Shown: piece by piece, positions 16,536 to 23,572 of the stretch
How the letters are laid out: each line of letters starts with the position of its first letter
Numbering within the stretch: the first letter of the stretch is position 1
Source: Jiangella ureilytica
Lineage (GTDB): Bacteria > Actinomycetota > Actinomycetes > Jiangellales > Jiangellaceae
Direction: 5' to 3'
Assembly: GCF_004348545.1 (NCBI RefSeq)
Contig: NZ_SMKL01000067.1
Coordinates: 1 to 34,245 of the forward strand
Length of the DNA: 34,245 nucleotides
Translations under genes and position numbers: made by a program
The notes under the pieces: model-generated
Told to the model about the DNA's origin: nothing
The model's input: the letters and a program-made list of their open reading frames with translations, nothing else
The model's database searches: none

Positions 16536-18668
16536 ATGCCCGAACCCGAAGGTGGCCCGCGCCGCCGCCTGCTGCCCGTCCTGGGCGGTGTGCACGGTGG
16601 CCGCAGCGCCATGACGTGCAAGTACCGCTGCGCCGACGCCTGCTTCCACCCGGTGCCGAACACCAGCGACAACGAGTACTTCGGCGACGTGGTCGAGAAG
16701 GCGATGTCGCGTCGTGGCCTGCTGCGCAGCGGCGCCGTCGCCGCCCTGGTCGTCGGCTCGGGCGTCGGTGGCAGCGCGCTCGCTGCCGCCTCGTCGTCAC
16801 GTCCGGACGTCACCGCGTCGGGCCCGAAGCCGCCGACGCCGAGCTTCCCGGACGTGCCCGAGCGCGGCCGTCCCGTCGGCTTCCGCTCCGTCGGCGACAA
16901 CACGCTCGACACCATCGTGGTGCCGAACGGCTACGACTGGTCGGTGACGATGGCGTGGGGTGACCCGGTCCTGCCTGGCGCGCCGGAGTTCGACTTCGAC
17001 CACCAGACCGAGGCCGCGCAGCTGAAGCAGTTCGGCTACAACTGCGACTTCGTGGCGATCCTCCCGCTGAACCGCGAGTTCACCAAGGGCCTGCTCTGGG
17101 TGAACCACGAGTACACCAACGAGGAGCTCATGTTCCGCGGCTGGACCGGCGTCGGCGGCGTCACCGTGGACCAGCTGAAGGTCGTCCAGGCCGCGCACGG
17201 CGGCTCGGTCGTCGAGCTCGAGCGGGTCGGCGACACCGGTGAGTGGCTGCCGGTCGGCGGCCGCCGCCGCTACAACCGACGCATCCACACCAAGACCGAG
17301 TTCCTGGTGACGGGCCCGGCGGCCGGCAGCGACCTGCTGAAGACCAGCGCCGACCGCACCGGCAAGAAGGTCCTCGGCATGCTGAACAACTGCGCCGGCG
17401 GCACGACCCCGTGGGGCACCATCCTCTCGGGCGAGGAGAACTTCAACCAGTACTTCGGTTCGTCGGCGGCCATCACCGACCCGACGATCGCCGCCCGAAA
17501 CGCTCGCTACGGGCTGCGCACCACTGCCGGCACCGAGCGCGCCTGGGAGAAGACGGACAAGCGCTTCGACCTCGCGCAGGAGCCGAACGAGCCGAACCGC
17601 TTCGGCTGGATCGTCGAGGTCGACCCGTTCGACCCCGACTCCACGCCCCGCAAGCACACCGCGCTGGGCCGCATGAAGCACGAGGGCGCCACCATCTCGC
17701 TCGCCAAGGACGGCCGCGCCGTCGCCTACATGGGCGACGACGAGCGCTTCGACTACGTCTACAAGTTCATCTCGAAGAACAAGTTCCGTCCGGGCGACAG
17801 CAAGCGCGACCGCGACTCGAACCTGCGCCTGCTCGAGGAGGGCGACCTCTACGTCGCCAAGTTCACCGGCGACAGCCCGGCCGCCGAGATCGACGGCACC
17901 GGCAAGGTACCCGCGGACGGCGCCTTCGACGGCACCGGCCAGTGGATCCCGCTCGTGGTCGCAGGCCAGAGCAAGGTCCAGGGCATGACGGTCGCCGAGG
18001 TCCTCACCTTCACGCGCCTCGCGGGCGACCGCGTCGGCGCCACGAAGATGGATCGCCCCGAGGACGTCGAGCGCAACCCCGTCACCGGCACCATCGTGAT
18101 CGCGCTGACGAACAACACCTCGCGCAACGCTGCCAGCGGCGTCGACGAGACCAACCCCCGGTTCGCCAACAAGTGGGGCCACGTCGTCGGCATCGACGAG
18201 ACCGGCAACGACGCGGCGGCGCTCACCTTCACCTGGAACGTCATCATGCTCGCCGGCGACCCGGCCGACCCGTCGACCTACTACGGCGGCTTCGACAAGT
18301 CGCAGGTCAGCCACCTGTCCTGCCCGGACAACGTGGCCTTCGACGCGGCCGGCCGGCTGTGGATCTCCACCGACGGCATGCCCAGCGCCAGCGGCATCGC
18401 CGACGGCCTGTTCGTCGTGCCGGTCGAGGGTCCCGACAAGGGCCACGTCCGCCGGTTCGCCTCGGTGCCCCGCAACGCCGAGTGCTGCGGCCCGTTCATC
18501 ACGCCCGACGGCCGCACCGCCACCATCGCGGTGCAGCACCCGGGTGAGGGCAGCGGCGCCTCGCCGGACAACCCGATCTCGACGTTCCCGTACGGCGACC
18601 AGCCGCGGCCGTCGGTGGTCACCATCTGGCGCAAGAGCCCCGGCAACGGTCCGTTCATCGGCGACTGA
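16536..18668 (+). CDS. PhoX-family alkaline phosphatase, Tat-exported (second copy)
   Basis: 710 residues, a tandem paralogue of the gene at 14099. The ATG at 16536 is preferred over the GTG at 16500 because GAAGGGA precedes it and the N-terminus then aligns with copy 1 (MPEPEGGPRRRLLPVL). It repeats the C-x3-C-x3-C leader (Cys28, 32, 36; TCKYRCADAC), the PNTSDNEYFGDVVE block, the twin-arginine motif (SRRGLLRSG, from 58), and the catalytic signatures LSGEENFNQYF, YMGDDERFDYVYKF, KMDRPEDVE and CPDNVAFDAAGRLW. Its upstream region differs from copy 1: an iron box at 16412 and a weak PHO-like repeat. More Lys (AAG) codons than copy 1 suggest it is not a very recent duplicate. A strong terminator follows. 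Role: phosphate scavenging outside the membrane (family knowledge). Confidence 0.9.
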   Translation: MPEPEGGPRRRLLPVLGGVHGGRSAMTCKYRCADACFHPVPNTSDNEYFGDVVEKAMSRRGLLRSGAVAALVVGSGVGGSALAAASSSRPDVTASGPKPPTPSFPDVPERGRPVGFRSVGDNTLDTIVVPNGYDWSVTMAWGDPVLPGAPEFDFDHQTEAAQLKQFGYNCDFVAILPLNREFTKGLLWVNHEYTNEELMFRGWTGVGGVTVDQLKVVQAAHGGSVVELERVGDTGEWLPVGGRRRYNRRIHTKTEFLVTGPAAGSDLLKTSADRTGKKVLGMLNNCAGGTTPWGTILSGEENFNQYFGSSAAITDPTIAARNARYGLRTTAGTERAWEKTDKRFDLAQEPNEPNRFGWIVEVDPFDPDSTPRKHTALGRMKHEGATISLAKDGRAVAYMGDDERFDYVYKFISKNKFRPGDSKRDRDSNLRLLEEGDLYVAKFTGDSPAAEIDGTGKVPADGAFDGTGQWIPLVVAGQSKVQGMTVAEVLTFTRLAGDRVGATKMDRPEDVERNPVTGTIVIALTNNTSRNAASGVDETNPRFANKWGHVVGIDETGNDAAALTFTWNVIMLAGDPADPSTYYGGFDKSQVSHLSCPDNVAFDAAGRLWISTDGMPSASGIADGLFVVPVEGPDKGHVRRFASVPRNAECCGPFITPDGRTATIAVQHPGEGSGASPDNPISTFPYGDQPRPSVVTIWRKSPGNGPFIGD

Positions 18669-18707
18669 CGTACGGAGCTGATCCGCAGGAACCATCCGCA
18701 GGCAGAG

Positions 18708-18738
18708 GGGTCCCGGTGCCAGCCAGGCACCGGGGCCC
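18708..18738 (+). terminator. Intrinsic terminator after phoX2
   Basis: A 13-bp stem (GGGTCCCGGTGCC with GGCACCGGGGCCC, one G-T pair), loop AGCCA, followed by TTTCGCGT, 40 bases past the phoX2 stop. Confidence 0.75.
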
Positions 18739-18768
18739 TTTCGCGTCCGGCCGGCCGCGAGTAGGCTG

Positions 18769-18782
18769 GGATAACGCTTTCC
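18769..18782. promoter_or_regulatory. LacI-family-like operator before the cupin gene
   Basis: GGATAACGCTTTCC has the central CG and GGA/TCC ends typical of LacI-family operators, with four of six arm positions symmetric. It lies 24 bases before the cupin start. No LacI-type regulator is nearby, so this is a pattern match only. Confidence 0.25.
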
Positions 18783-18806
18783 AATGACGACGGCGGGAGC
18801 TTGCGG

Positions 18807-19523
18807 ATGCGTGCTGGGCGGCCGGGATTCCCCGGCGGGACGGCGGTCAGCCACCTCACCGTCTACGACTGGCCGACGCCCGACGGGCTGGCCGGCGGCT
18901 CCCCGCACCTGCACACGGCGTCGAGCGAGGGCTACGTCGTCGTCGGCGGACAGGGCCGGCTGCAGACCCTGAGCCCCGCCGGAGTTGCGGAGCACCCACT
19001 GGCTGCCGGCGCCGTGCTGTGGTTCACGCCGGGCACGGTGCACCGACTGGTCAACGACGGCGGCCTCGAGATCGTCGTCGTCATGCAGAACGCGGGGCTG
19101 CCCGAAGCCGGCGACGCCGTCTTCACCTTCCCCGACGAGGTCCTGGCCTCGCCGGATCGCTATGCGGCGGCCGCCGCCCTCCCCGACGGCGACGAGGACG
19201 CGGTCGCCACGGCGGCCCGGCGGCGGCGCGACCTCGCGCTCGAAGGGTACGCGTCGCTGCGCGCCGGTGGCCCGGCGGCGTTGGAGCGGTTGTACTCACG
19301 GGCCGGTGCGCTGGTGGCGGCGAAGGCCACCGGCTGGCGGACCACGTGGGAGCAGGCCGTCCGGGCGGGAGTCGACGAGACGGATCGTGCGCTGACGGCG
19401 CTGGGCCGCGGCGATGCGGCGCACCTTCACTCGGCGTCGGTGCACGTGGGTGAGCGGCAGGAGCGGACCTACCGGTACGGCATGTGCGGCCGTCTTCGCA
19501 CCTGGGACGTCGCTGCCCTTTGA
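18807..19523 (+). CDS. Cupin-domain protein of unknown function
   Basis: 238 residues. The first half is a single cupin barrel: motif 1 HLHTASSEGYVVVGGQGRL (residues about 34-52, two His and a Glu for metal) and motif 2 PGTVHRLVNDGG (about 75-86, third His). The second half is helical and Ala/Arg-rich with a conserved-looking QERTYRYGMCGRLRTWDV end. Bare metal-binding cupins range from sugar isomerases to sensors, and nothing here decides between them. The ATG at 18807 follows GGGAG at seven bases; an upstream LacI-like operator hints at sugar-linked control. The gene stands alone between the phoX terminator and the repeat cluster. Confidence 0.75.
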   Translation: MRAGRPGFPGGTAVSHLTVYDWPTPDGLAGGSPHLHTASSEGYVVVGGQGRLQTLSPAGVAEHPLAAGAVLWFTPGTVHRLVNDGGLEIVVVMQNAGLPEAGDAVFTFPDEVLASPDRYAAAAALPDGDEDAVATAARRRRDLALEGYASLRAGGPAALERLYSRAGALVAAKATGWRTTWEQAVRAGVDETDRALTALGRGDAAHLHSASVHVGERQERTYRYGMCGRLRTWDVAAL

Positions 19524-19566
19524 GGTTGGCCGGGGGTTCGGGGTTGGCCGGAGGCTCGGGGTTGGC
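19524..19566. repeat. 18-bp tandem repeat
   Basis: GGTTGGCCGGGGGTTCGG (19524-19541) is followed by a copy with two changes (19542-19559) and seven bases of a third. It runs directly from the cupin stop codon into repeat B. Confidence 0.75.
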
Positions 19567-19703
19567 TCCCCGTCCCCCTGCTGCCCATTCTCTTAGCCGC
19601 GTGCACCCGCCTCAAGCGGACCGGTGGGCGCTGCGCGCCCTTGAGGTCCGCTTGACCCGTGCACCCGCGGCCTAAGAACGGGCAGCTATCAGGGGGACGG
19701 GGA
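19567..19703 (+). repeat. Family-1 structured repeat, copy B (137 bp)
   Basis: Perfect 14-bp terminal inverted repeats, TCCCCGTCCCCCTG (19567-19580) and CAGGGGGACGGGGA (19690-19703). Inside are subterminal CTGCCC...CTTAG/CTAAG...GGGCAG arms and an 11-bp stem TCAAGCGGACC (19612-19622) with GGTCCGCTTGA (19645-19655), closing on GGGCGC/GCGCCC. The whole unit can fold into one long hairpin. It aligns end to end with copy A (minus) and copy C (minus). Confidence 0.8.
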
Positions 19704-19792
19704 GAACCTGGGCACGCCTCACCGCTTCGCGTGCCCGTTTCACCCCGGTTCGCCGGACTCTGCACCGCGATGATCATCGGCGATCCGCTACA
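19704..19792. other. Spacer between repeats with no gene seen
   Basis: Short spacer with TGATCATCGG, similar to the start of repeats D and E (TGATCACG). No open frame with protein-like composition and no RNA gene recognised. Confidence 0.5.
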
Positions 19793-19856
19793 TCACCAGG
19801 CCTTCTGCCACATCACCAGGCATGCATGCCTCGTGAAGCGGCAGAAAACCTCGTGA
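19793..19856. repeat. Nested palindrome F (family-2 relative)
   Basis: Outer arms TCACCAGGCCTTCTGCC (from 19793) and GGCAGAAAACCTCGTGA (to 19856) pair with three mismatches. Inside lies a near-perfect 24-bp palindrome, TCACCAGGCATG followed by CATGCCTCGTGA. The CACCAGG/CCTCGTGA modules are those of repeats D and E. Confidence 0.65.
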
Positions 19857-19932
19857 CGGCCCCGCGAAACGCGCCAAATCCCACATCGCGGACGCACCAA
19901 GGCCCGCCGACCCCGCACCCGTCGCCAGACTC

Positions 19933-20080
19933 CCCCCGTCCCCCTGATAACTGCCCGTTCTTAGGCCGCGCGGGTGCGGTCAAGTCCAAGCCCCCCAACC
20001 CCACGGGCAAGCAACCACAGAGGGCGCGGACTTGAGGGCACCCGCGCGGCTTAAGAGAATGGGCAGCAGGGGGACGGGGG
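19933..20080 (-). repeat. Family-1 structured repeat, copy C (148 bp)
   Basis: Perfect 14-bp terminal inverted repeats CCCCCGTCCCCCTG (19933-19946) and CAGGGGGACGGGGG (20067-20080), inverted relative to copy B. The internal stem is TCAAGTCC (19980-19987) with GGACTTGA (20028-20035). The sequence differs from copy B but pairing is kept, and the loop is a different sequence. It ends 29 bases from the PAC2 gene stop. Confidence 0.8.
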
Positions 20081-20108
20081 AACCCCGCCCACCCCACGCA
20101 CCCGACAA

Positions 20109-21056
20109 CTAACGGTCGCCCGCGTCCTCGTCGTCATCCTCGTCCGACCCGTCATGGCCGGAGTCGTCGAGGTCGGCGAGGAACTGCTCCAGCTCGGCGC
20201 CGATCTCGTCGGCGCTGGGCACGGCGCGCTGCTCGGCGATCAGGCTCCCGCGAGTGTCGCCGCCGGCGAAGGCGTCGTACTGGTTCTCCAAGGCGTGGAC
20301 GACCTTGGCGACCTGGTCGTTGCCCTCGACCTGCTCGCGCACGAGCTCGTCGGTGCGTCGCGCCGCCTCGGCCAGCTCGCCCGACGGCAGCAGGAGCCCT
20401 GTCGTGGCGCTCAGCGCGCGGAGCAGCGTCAGGGACGACTGCGGGTACTCGGACTCGGCGAGGTAGTGCGGGACGCGCGCCACCAGGCCGATGGCGTCGT
20501 GGCCGGTCTGGCCGAGACGGTACTCGAGCAGCGAGGCCATGTTGCCGGGGACCCGCAGCTCGACGTCGACGAGGGCGGAGTCGTCGAGGAGGCCGGGGCG
20601 GTTGGCGTGGGTGAGCACGCTCAGCGGGCGGGTGTGCGGCACCGGGTTCGGGATGCCGTGCACCCCGATGGACAGCCGCACGCCGAGCCGTTCGATGAGG
20701 TCGGTGACGGCGGAGATGAACGCCTCCCAGCGCACGTCGGGCTCGGGGCCGGACAGCAGCAGGAACGGCGAGCCGACGTCGTCGCGGACCAGGCGGAGCG
20801 TGAGCTCAGGGGCGTCGTAGTGCTGGAACGAGCCGTCGGCGAAGCGCATCTCGGGGCGTCGGGACCGGTAGTCGATGAGGGAGTCGACGTCGAACCTGGC
20901 CACGACCTCGGTGTCGAGGGTGGCGAGCAGGTGGTCGACGAGCCCCCCGCCGGCGCGCCCTGCGTCGACGAAACCGTCGAACCAGTAGACGAGCACCGGC
21001 GAATCGAGCTCGGCCGGCTCGTCCACGAGCTCGTACAGATCACTGCGGCTCGACAT
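20109..21056 (-). CDS. PAC2-family protein
   Basis: 315 residues, the PAC2 (proteasome assembly chaperone 2) fold found in nearly all actinobacteria with a proteasome; its role in bacteria is not settled. Seen: PVLVYWFDGFVDAGRAGGGLVDHLL near the N-terminus, the central FLLLSGPEPDVRWEAFISAV, SIGVHGIPNPVPHTRP, PGNMASLLEYRL and VARVPHYLAESEYPQSSLTLLRAL segments, all typical of the family. A charged helical C-terminus ends in a run of Asp/Glu (SDEDDDEDAGDR). The start at 21056 (MSSRSDLYELV) has GGGAG seven bases upstream; the frame opens 11 codons earlier without a ribosome site. Monocistronic by context, with repeat C close behind its stop. Confidence 0.88.
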   Translation of the reverse strand: MSSRSDLYELVDEPAELDSPVLVYWFDGFVDAGRAGGGLVDHLLATLDTEVVARFDVDSLIDYRSRRPEMRFADGSFQHYDAPELTLRLVRDDVGSPFLLLSGPEPDVRWEAFISAVTDLIERLGVRLSIGVHGIPNPVPHTRPLSVLTHANRPGLLDDSALVDVELRVPGNMASLLEYRLGQTGHDAIGLVARVPHYLAESEYPQSSLTLLRALSATTGLLLPSGELAEAARRTDELVREQVEGNDQVAKVVHALENQYDAFAGGDTRGSLIAEQRAVPSADEIGAELEQFLADLDDSGHDGSDEDDDEDAGDR

Positions 21057-21145
21057 GGCGGAACTCCCGACATCGGACAGACAAGACATCCGTCATAACG
21101 CCGCAACCCCTCGAAGCCTTCCCGGGCGTCGCGGCGCCGCGAGGA

Positions 21146-21652
21146 TCAGGCCGCGCCGGGGGTCAGCGCCACCACCGGGCCGTCGAGCGGCTCCTGGTAC
21201 GGCAGCCCGAGCTGCACGCACACCAGGCCGAGGAACGCGTCGGCCTCGCGCAGGAGGTCGTCGGCCTCGCGCGGGGTGACCGCGCCGGGCAGCCCGGCCT
21301 GTGCGGCGGCCCGCTTGCCGGCGTTGCCCCCGAAGAACGCGGCCCACTCGGCCAGCTCGGGCGCGACGCCGGGCAGCAGCTCCCACACGTTGCGCGGGCC
21401 GTGACCACGCCGCCCCCTGCCCCGGCCCGAATCGGCCGGACGGGCCTTCGCCGCCAGCACGGCCGCCGCGGCCCGCAGCGCCGCCAGGTGGGCGGCGGCG
21501 AACCGGTCGCCCGCGTGCCCGGCGGACGCCGCCTCGGCGAGGCAGAGACGCGCGTGCTCGATGAGGTCGAGCGCCGCGTGCCCCATGGGCGGACGCGACC
21601 GCCGGGGCATGCCGGTCGCCACCCTGCTGTAGTGCTGCATCTCGACAGTCAT
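21146..21652 (-). CDS. SAV_6107-type HEPN-domain protein under a LexA box
   Basis: 168 residues. HEPN domains are four-helix bundles, some of them RNases with an R-x4-6-H motif. Here the helical core runs MGHAALDLIEHARLCLAEAASAGHAGDRFAAAHLAALRAAAAVL (23-66), then a Gly/Arg-rich loop, then NVWELLPGVAPELAEWAAFFGGNAGKRA (88-114). R50-F-A-A-A-H55 fits the spacing of a HEPN catalytic motif, but activity is inference. From memory, relatives are often near DinB-type polymerases; none is in view. The start at 21652 is set by GGAGG five bases upstream. The LexA box at 21672-21687, 20 bp before the start, implies induction by DNA damage. Confidence 0.8.
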   Translation of the reverse strand: MTVEMQHYSRVATGMPRRSRPPMGHAALDLIEHARLCLAEAASAGHAGDRFAAAHLAALRAAAAVLAAKARPADSGRGRGRRGHGPRNVWELLPGVAPELAEWAAFFGGNAGKRAAAQAGLPGAVTPREADDLLREADAFLGLVCVQLGLPYQEPLDGPVVALTPGAA

Positions 21653-21671
21653 TGCCGCCTCCGCTTCGTGT

Positions 21672-21687
21672 TCGAACGACTGTTCGA
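21672..21687. promoter_or_regulatory. LexA (SOS) box
   Basis: TCGAACGACTGTTCGA: both six-base arms match the actinobacterial SOS consensus TCGAAC-n4-GTTCGA exactly. It lies 20 bp upstream of the HEPN gene start (minus) and 73 bp upstream of the YbaK gene, so it fits best as the operator of the former. Confidence 0.75.
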
Positions 21688-21746
21688 CCTCACTCAGCAA
21701 TGTACACCCCACCACCGACAACGTGTCGAACCTGAAGGGGAGGCGG

Positions 21747-21752
21747 TAAGGT
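21747..21752 (+). promoter_or_regulatory. -10 box before the YbaK-family gene
   Basis: TAAGGT ends eight bases before the GTG at 21761, as in a leaderless transcript. There is no well-spaced ribosome site (AAGG overlaps the box itself). Confidence 0.35.
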
Positions 21753-21760
21753 CGACCCCT

Positions 21761-22261
21761 GTGACCAGCCCCGACAGCCATGACAAGGTCCTCGGCCACC
21801 CGAACGTCCAGCGCGTCCGCGCCGCCCTCGCCGAGGCCGGCGCGAACCCCGAGATCGTCGCCCTCTCCGACTCCGCGCCCACCGCCGCGGCGGCGGCCGA
21901 GCAGCTCGGCTGCGAGGTCGGCGCCATCGCCAACTCGCTGATCTTCGACTGCGACGGCGCTCCCCTGCTCGTCCTCACCAGCGGCGCCCACCGGGCCGAC
22001 GTCGCGGTGCTCGCCCGCGCGGCCGGCGCCGACACTGTCGGCCGGGCCGACCCCACGTTCGTCCGCACCCACACCGGGCAGCCCATCGGCGGCGTCGCCC
22101 CGGTCGGACACCCGGAGCCGGTCCGCACGCTCGTCGACGTCTGGCTGGCCAAGTACGACCAGGTCTGGGCCGCGGCCGGCCATCCGCACACCGTCTTCCC
22201 CACCACGTTCGACGAGCTGGTCCGCGTCACCGGCGGCACCCCCGTCGACGTCACGGCCTGA
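21761..22261 (+). CDS. YbaK/EbsC-family aminoacyl-tRNA deacylase-like protein
   Basis: 166 residues, usual family length. These proteins hydrolyse mischarged tRNAs such as Cys-tRNA-Pro or Ala-tRNA-Pro. The fold is seen in NVQRVRAALAEAGANPEIVAL, TAAAAAEQLGCEVGAIANSLIFDCDG, PLLVLTSGAHRADVAVLA and the TGQPIGGVAPVGHPEPVRTLVD motif around the active-site cleft. The catalytic Lys of Haemophilus YbaK (in an I.KTL context) is replaced here by Asn in IANSLIF, so the substrate or mechanism may differ. The GTG at 21761 is the only start that gives the right N-terminus; the open frame upstream to 21401 is a shadow of the HEPN gene. The next gene starts seven bases after its stop, so they form an operon. 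Confidence 0.85.
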   Translation: MTSPDSHDKVLGHPNVQRVRAALAEAGANPEIVALSDSAPTAAAAAEQLGCEVGAIANSLIFDCDGAPLLVLTSGAHRADVAVLARAAGADTVGRADPTFVRTHTGQPIGGVAPVGHPEPVRTLVDVWLAKYDQVWAAAGHPHTVFPTTFDELVRVTGGTPVDVTA

Positions 22262-22268
22262 CGGCGCC

Positions 22269-23567
22269 ATGGCGCGCGTCGTCGTCGTCGGTGCCGGCCT
22301 GGCCGGGCTCTGTTCCGCGCTCGCGCTGGCCGACTTCGGCCACGACGTGACGGTGCTCGAAGCCGCCGGGCGGCCCGGCGGCCAGCTCGCCCACGGGCCG
22401 CAGCCGTTCACGCTGCCGGCCGTGCTGCGCGACCTGTTCCGCAAGACCGGCCGGCCGCTGGAGAAGGAGCTCGACGTCGTCCCGGTCGACCCCGCGGTCC
22501 GCTGGGTGCTCGCCGACGGCACCGAGATCACCGTCCCCAACGCCAGCCCGTCCGGCGCTCGGCGGGCGTTCGACGAGGCGCTCGGCCGGGGCGCGGGCGC
22601 GCAGTGGGACGCCGTCGTCGCCCACGGCGACCGGTCCTGGCGCGACCTGCGAGCCCTCGTCCTCGGGCAGGCCGGCGGCCGGCCCGCGCCGTCGGCCGGC
22701 ACGCTGCGCGACGTCGCCGCCTCGCTGCCCGAACCCCGGTTGCGGCCCCTCCTCGAGTCGTACGCCACCCGCTACGGCGCCGACGCGGCGACGGCGCCGG
22801 CCGCACTCACCGTCCTGCCCTACCTCGAGCAGACGTTCGGGGTCTGGGCGGTCGCCGACGGCGTCGGCTCACTCGCCGCCGTGCTGGCGGCCCGGACGGC
22901 CGAACGCGGCGCGACGTTCCGGTACGAGACGCCGGTCGCCGGCCCGGTCGTCGACGGCGGCCGGGTCACCGGGGTGCAGCCGGCCGGCGGCGCCGCCGTC
23001 GCCGCCGACATCGTGGTCTGGACGGCGCAGCCGCGCCTGCTGCCGCCGGAGCTCGCCGGCGACCCGCCGCGCCTGCTCGGCCGTCTCAGGCGCGGCTCGC
23101 GCGACGACGGCGACGCCGTCCGCACCAGCCGGTCGCTGCTCACCGTCGCCACCCAGGCGATCGCCCAGCCGTCGGCGACGCCCACCGTCGTGATCCTTGG
23201 CGACCGCGGCCCGGTCGTCACCGCGTACCAGACCCCTGAAGGCCGGTTCCGGCACGTCACCTGCGAGGCGCAGGGCGCTGTCGACTGGACCGTCCCCGGC
23301 GTCACGGACGGGTTCCTCGCCCGGGTCACCGGCGAACAGCCGCACGACGTCCGCACCCCGGCCGACCTCGAGCGCGACCTCGGCGCTCCCGGCGGGCTGG
23401 TGCACGGCGTCGCGGCCGGCCGCGTCACCGCGATCTTCCGCCGTCCGGGCAACGTCACCCGGGTGCGCGGGCTCTACCTGGCCGGCTCCGGAGCGCACCC
23501 CGGCCCGGGCATCCCGCTGGTCGCGGTGTCGGCCGCCATCGTCACCGACCACATCGGCCGGGCCTGA
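22269..23567 (+). CDS. FAD/NAD(P)-dependent oxidoreductase, phytoene desaturase (CrtI)-like
   Basis: 432 residues, somewhat short for CrtI (about 490-510). The N-terminal FAD-binding Rossmann motif VVVVGAGLAGLCSALALADFGHDVTVLEAAGRPGG (4-38) is intact. The C-terminal GLYLAGSGAHPGPGIPLVAVSAAIVTDHI closely matches the carotenoid desaturase signature. The middle (LPEPRLRPLLESYATRYGADAATAPA) fits CrtI/protoporphyrinogen-oxidase-like amine oxidases. A polyprenyl diphosphate synthase is encoded 1 kb away (24598), which supports isoprenoid chemistry, but no phytoene synthase (crtB) is present, so the substrate is open. Co-transcribed with the YbaK gene (seven-base gap) and convergent with metF (five-base gap). 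Confidence 0.8.
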   Translation: MARVVVVGAGLAGLCSALALADFGHDVTVLEAAGRPGGQLAHGPQPFTLPAVLRDLFRKTGRPLEKELDVVPVDPAVRWVLADGTEITVPNASPSGARRAFDEALGRGAGAQWDAVVAHGDRSWRDLRALVLGQAGGRPAPSAGTLRDVAASLPEPRLRPLLESYATRYGADAATAPAALTVLPYLEQTFGVWAVADGVGSLAAVLAARTAERGATFRYETPVAGPVVDGGRVTGVQPAGGAAVAADIVVWTAQPRLLPPELAGDPPRLLGRLRRGSRDDGDAVRTSRSLLTVATQAIAQPSATPTVVILGDRGPVVTAYQTPEGRFRHVTCEAQGAVDWTVPGVTDGFLARVTGEQPHDVRTPADLERDLGAPGGLVHGVAAGRVTAIFRRPGNVTRVRGLYLAGSGAHPGPGIPLVAVSAAIVTDHIGRA

Positions 23568-23572
23568 GGCGC

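Noticed and set aside
19524-20108. CRISPR array in the repeat cluster
   Set aside because: Repeats are inverted, few, unequal in length and lack regular spacers; no cas genes are present.
21653-22768. Upstream extension of the HEPN gene
   Set aside because: It is antisense to the YbaK and CrtI-like genes; the GGAGG ribosome site and LexA box place the true start at 21652.
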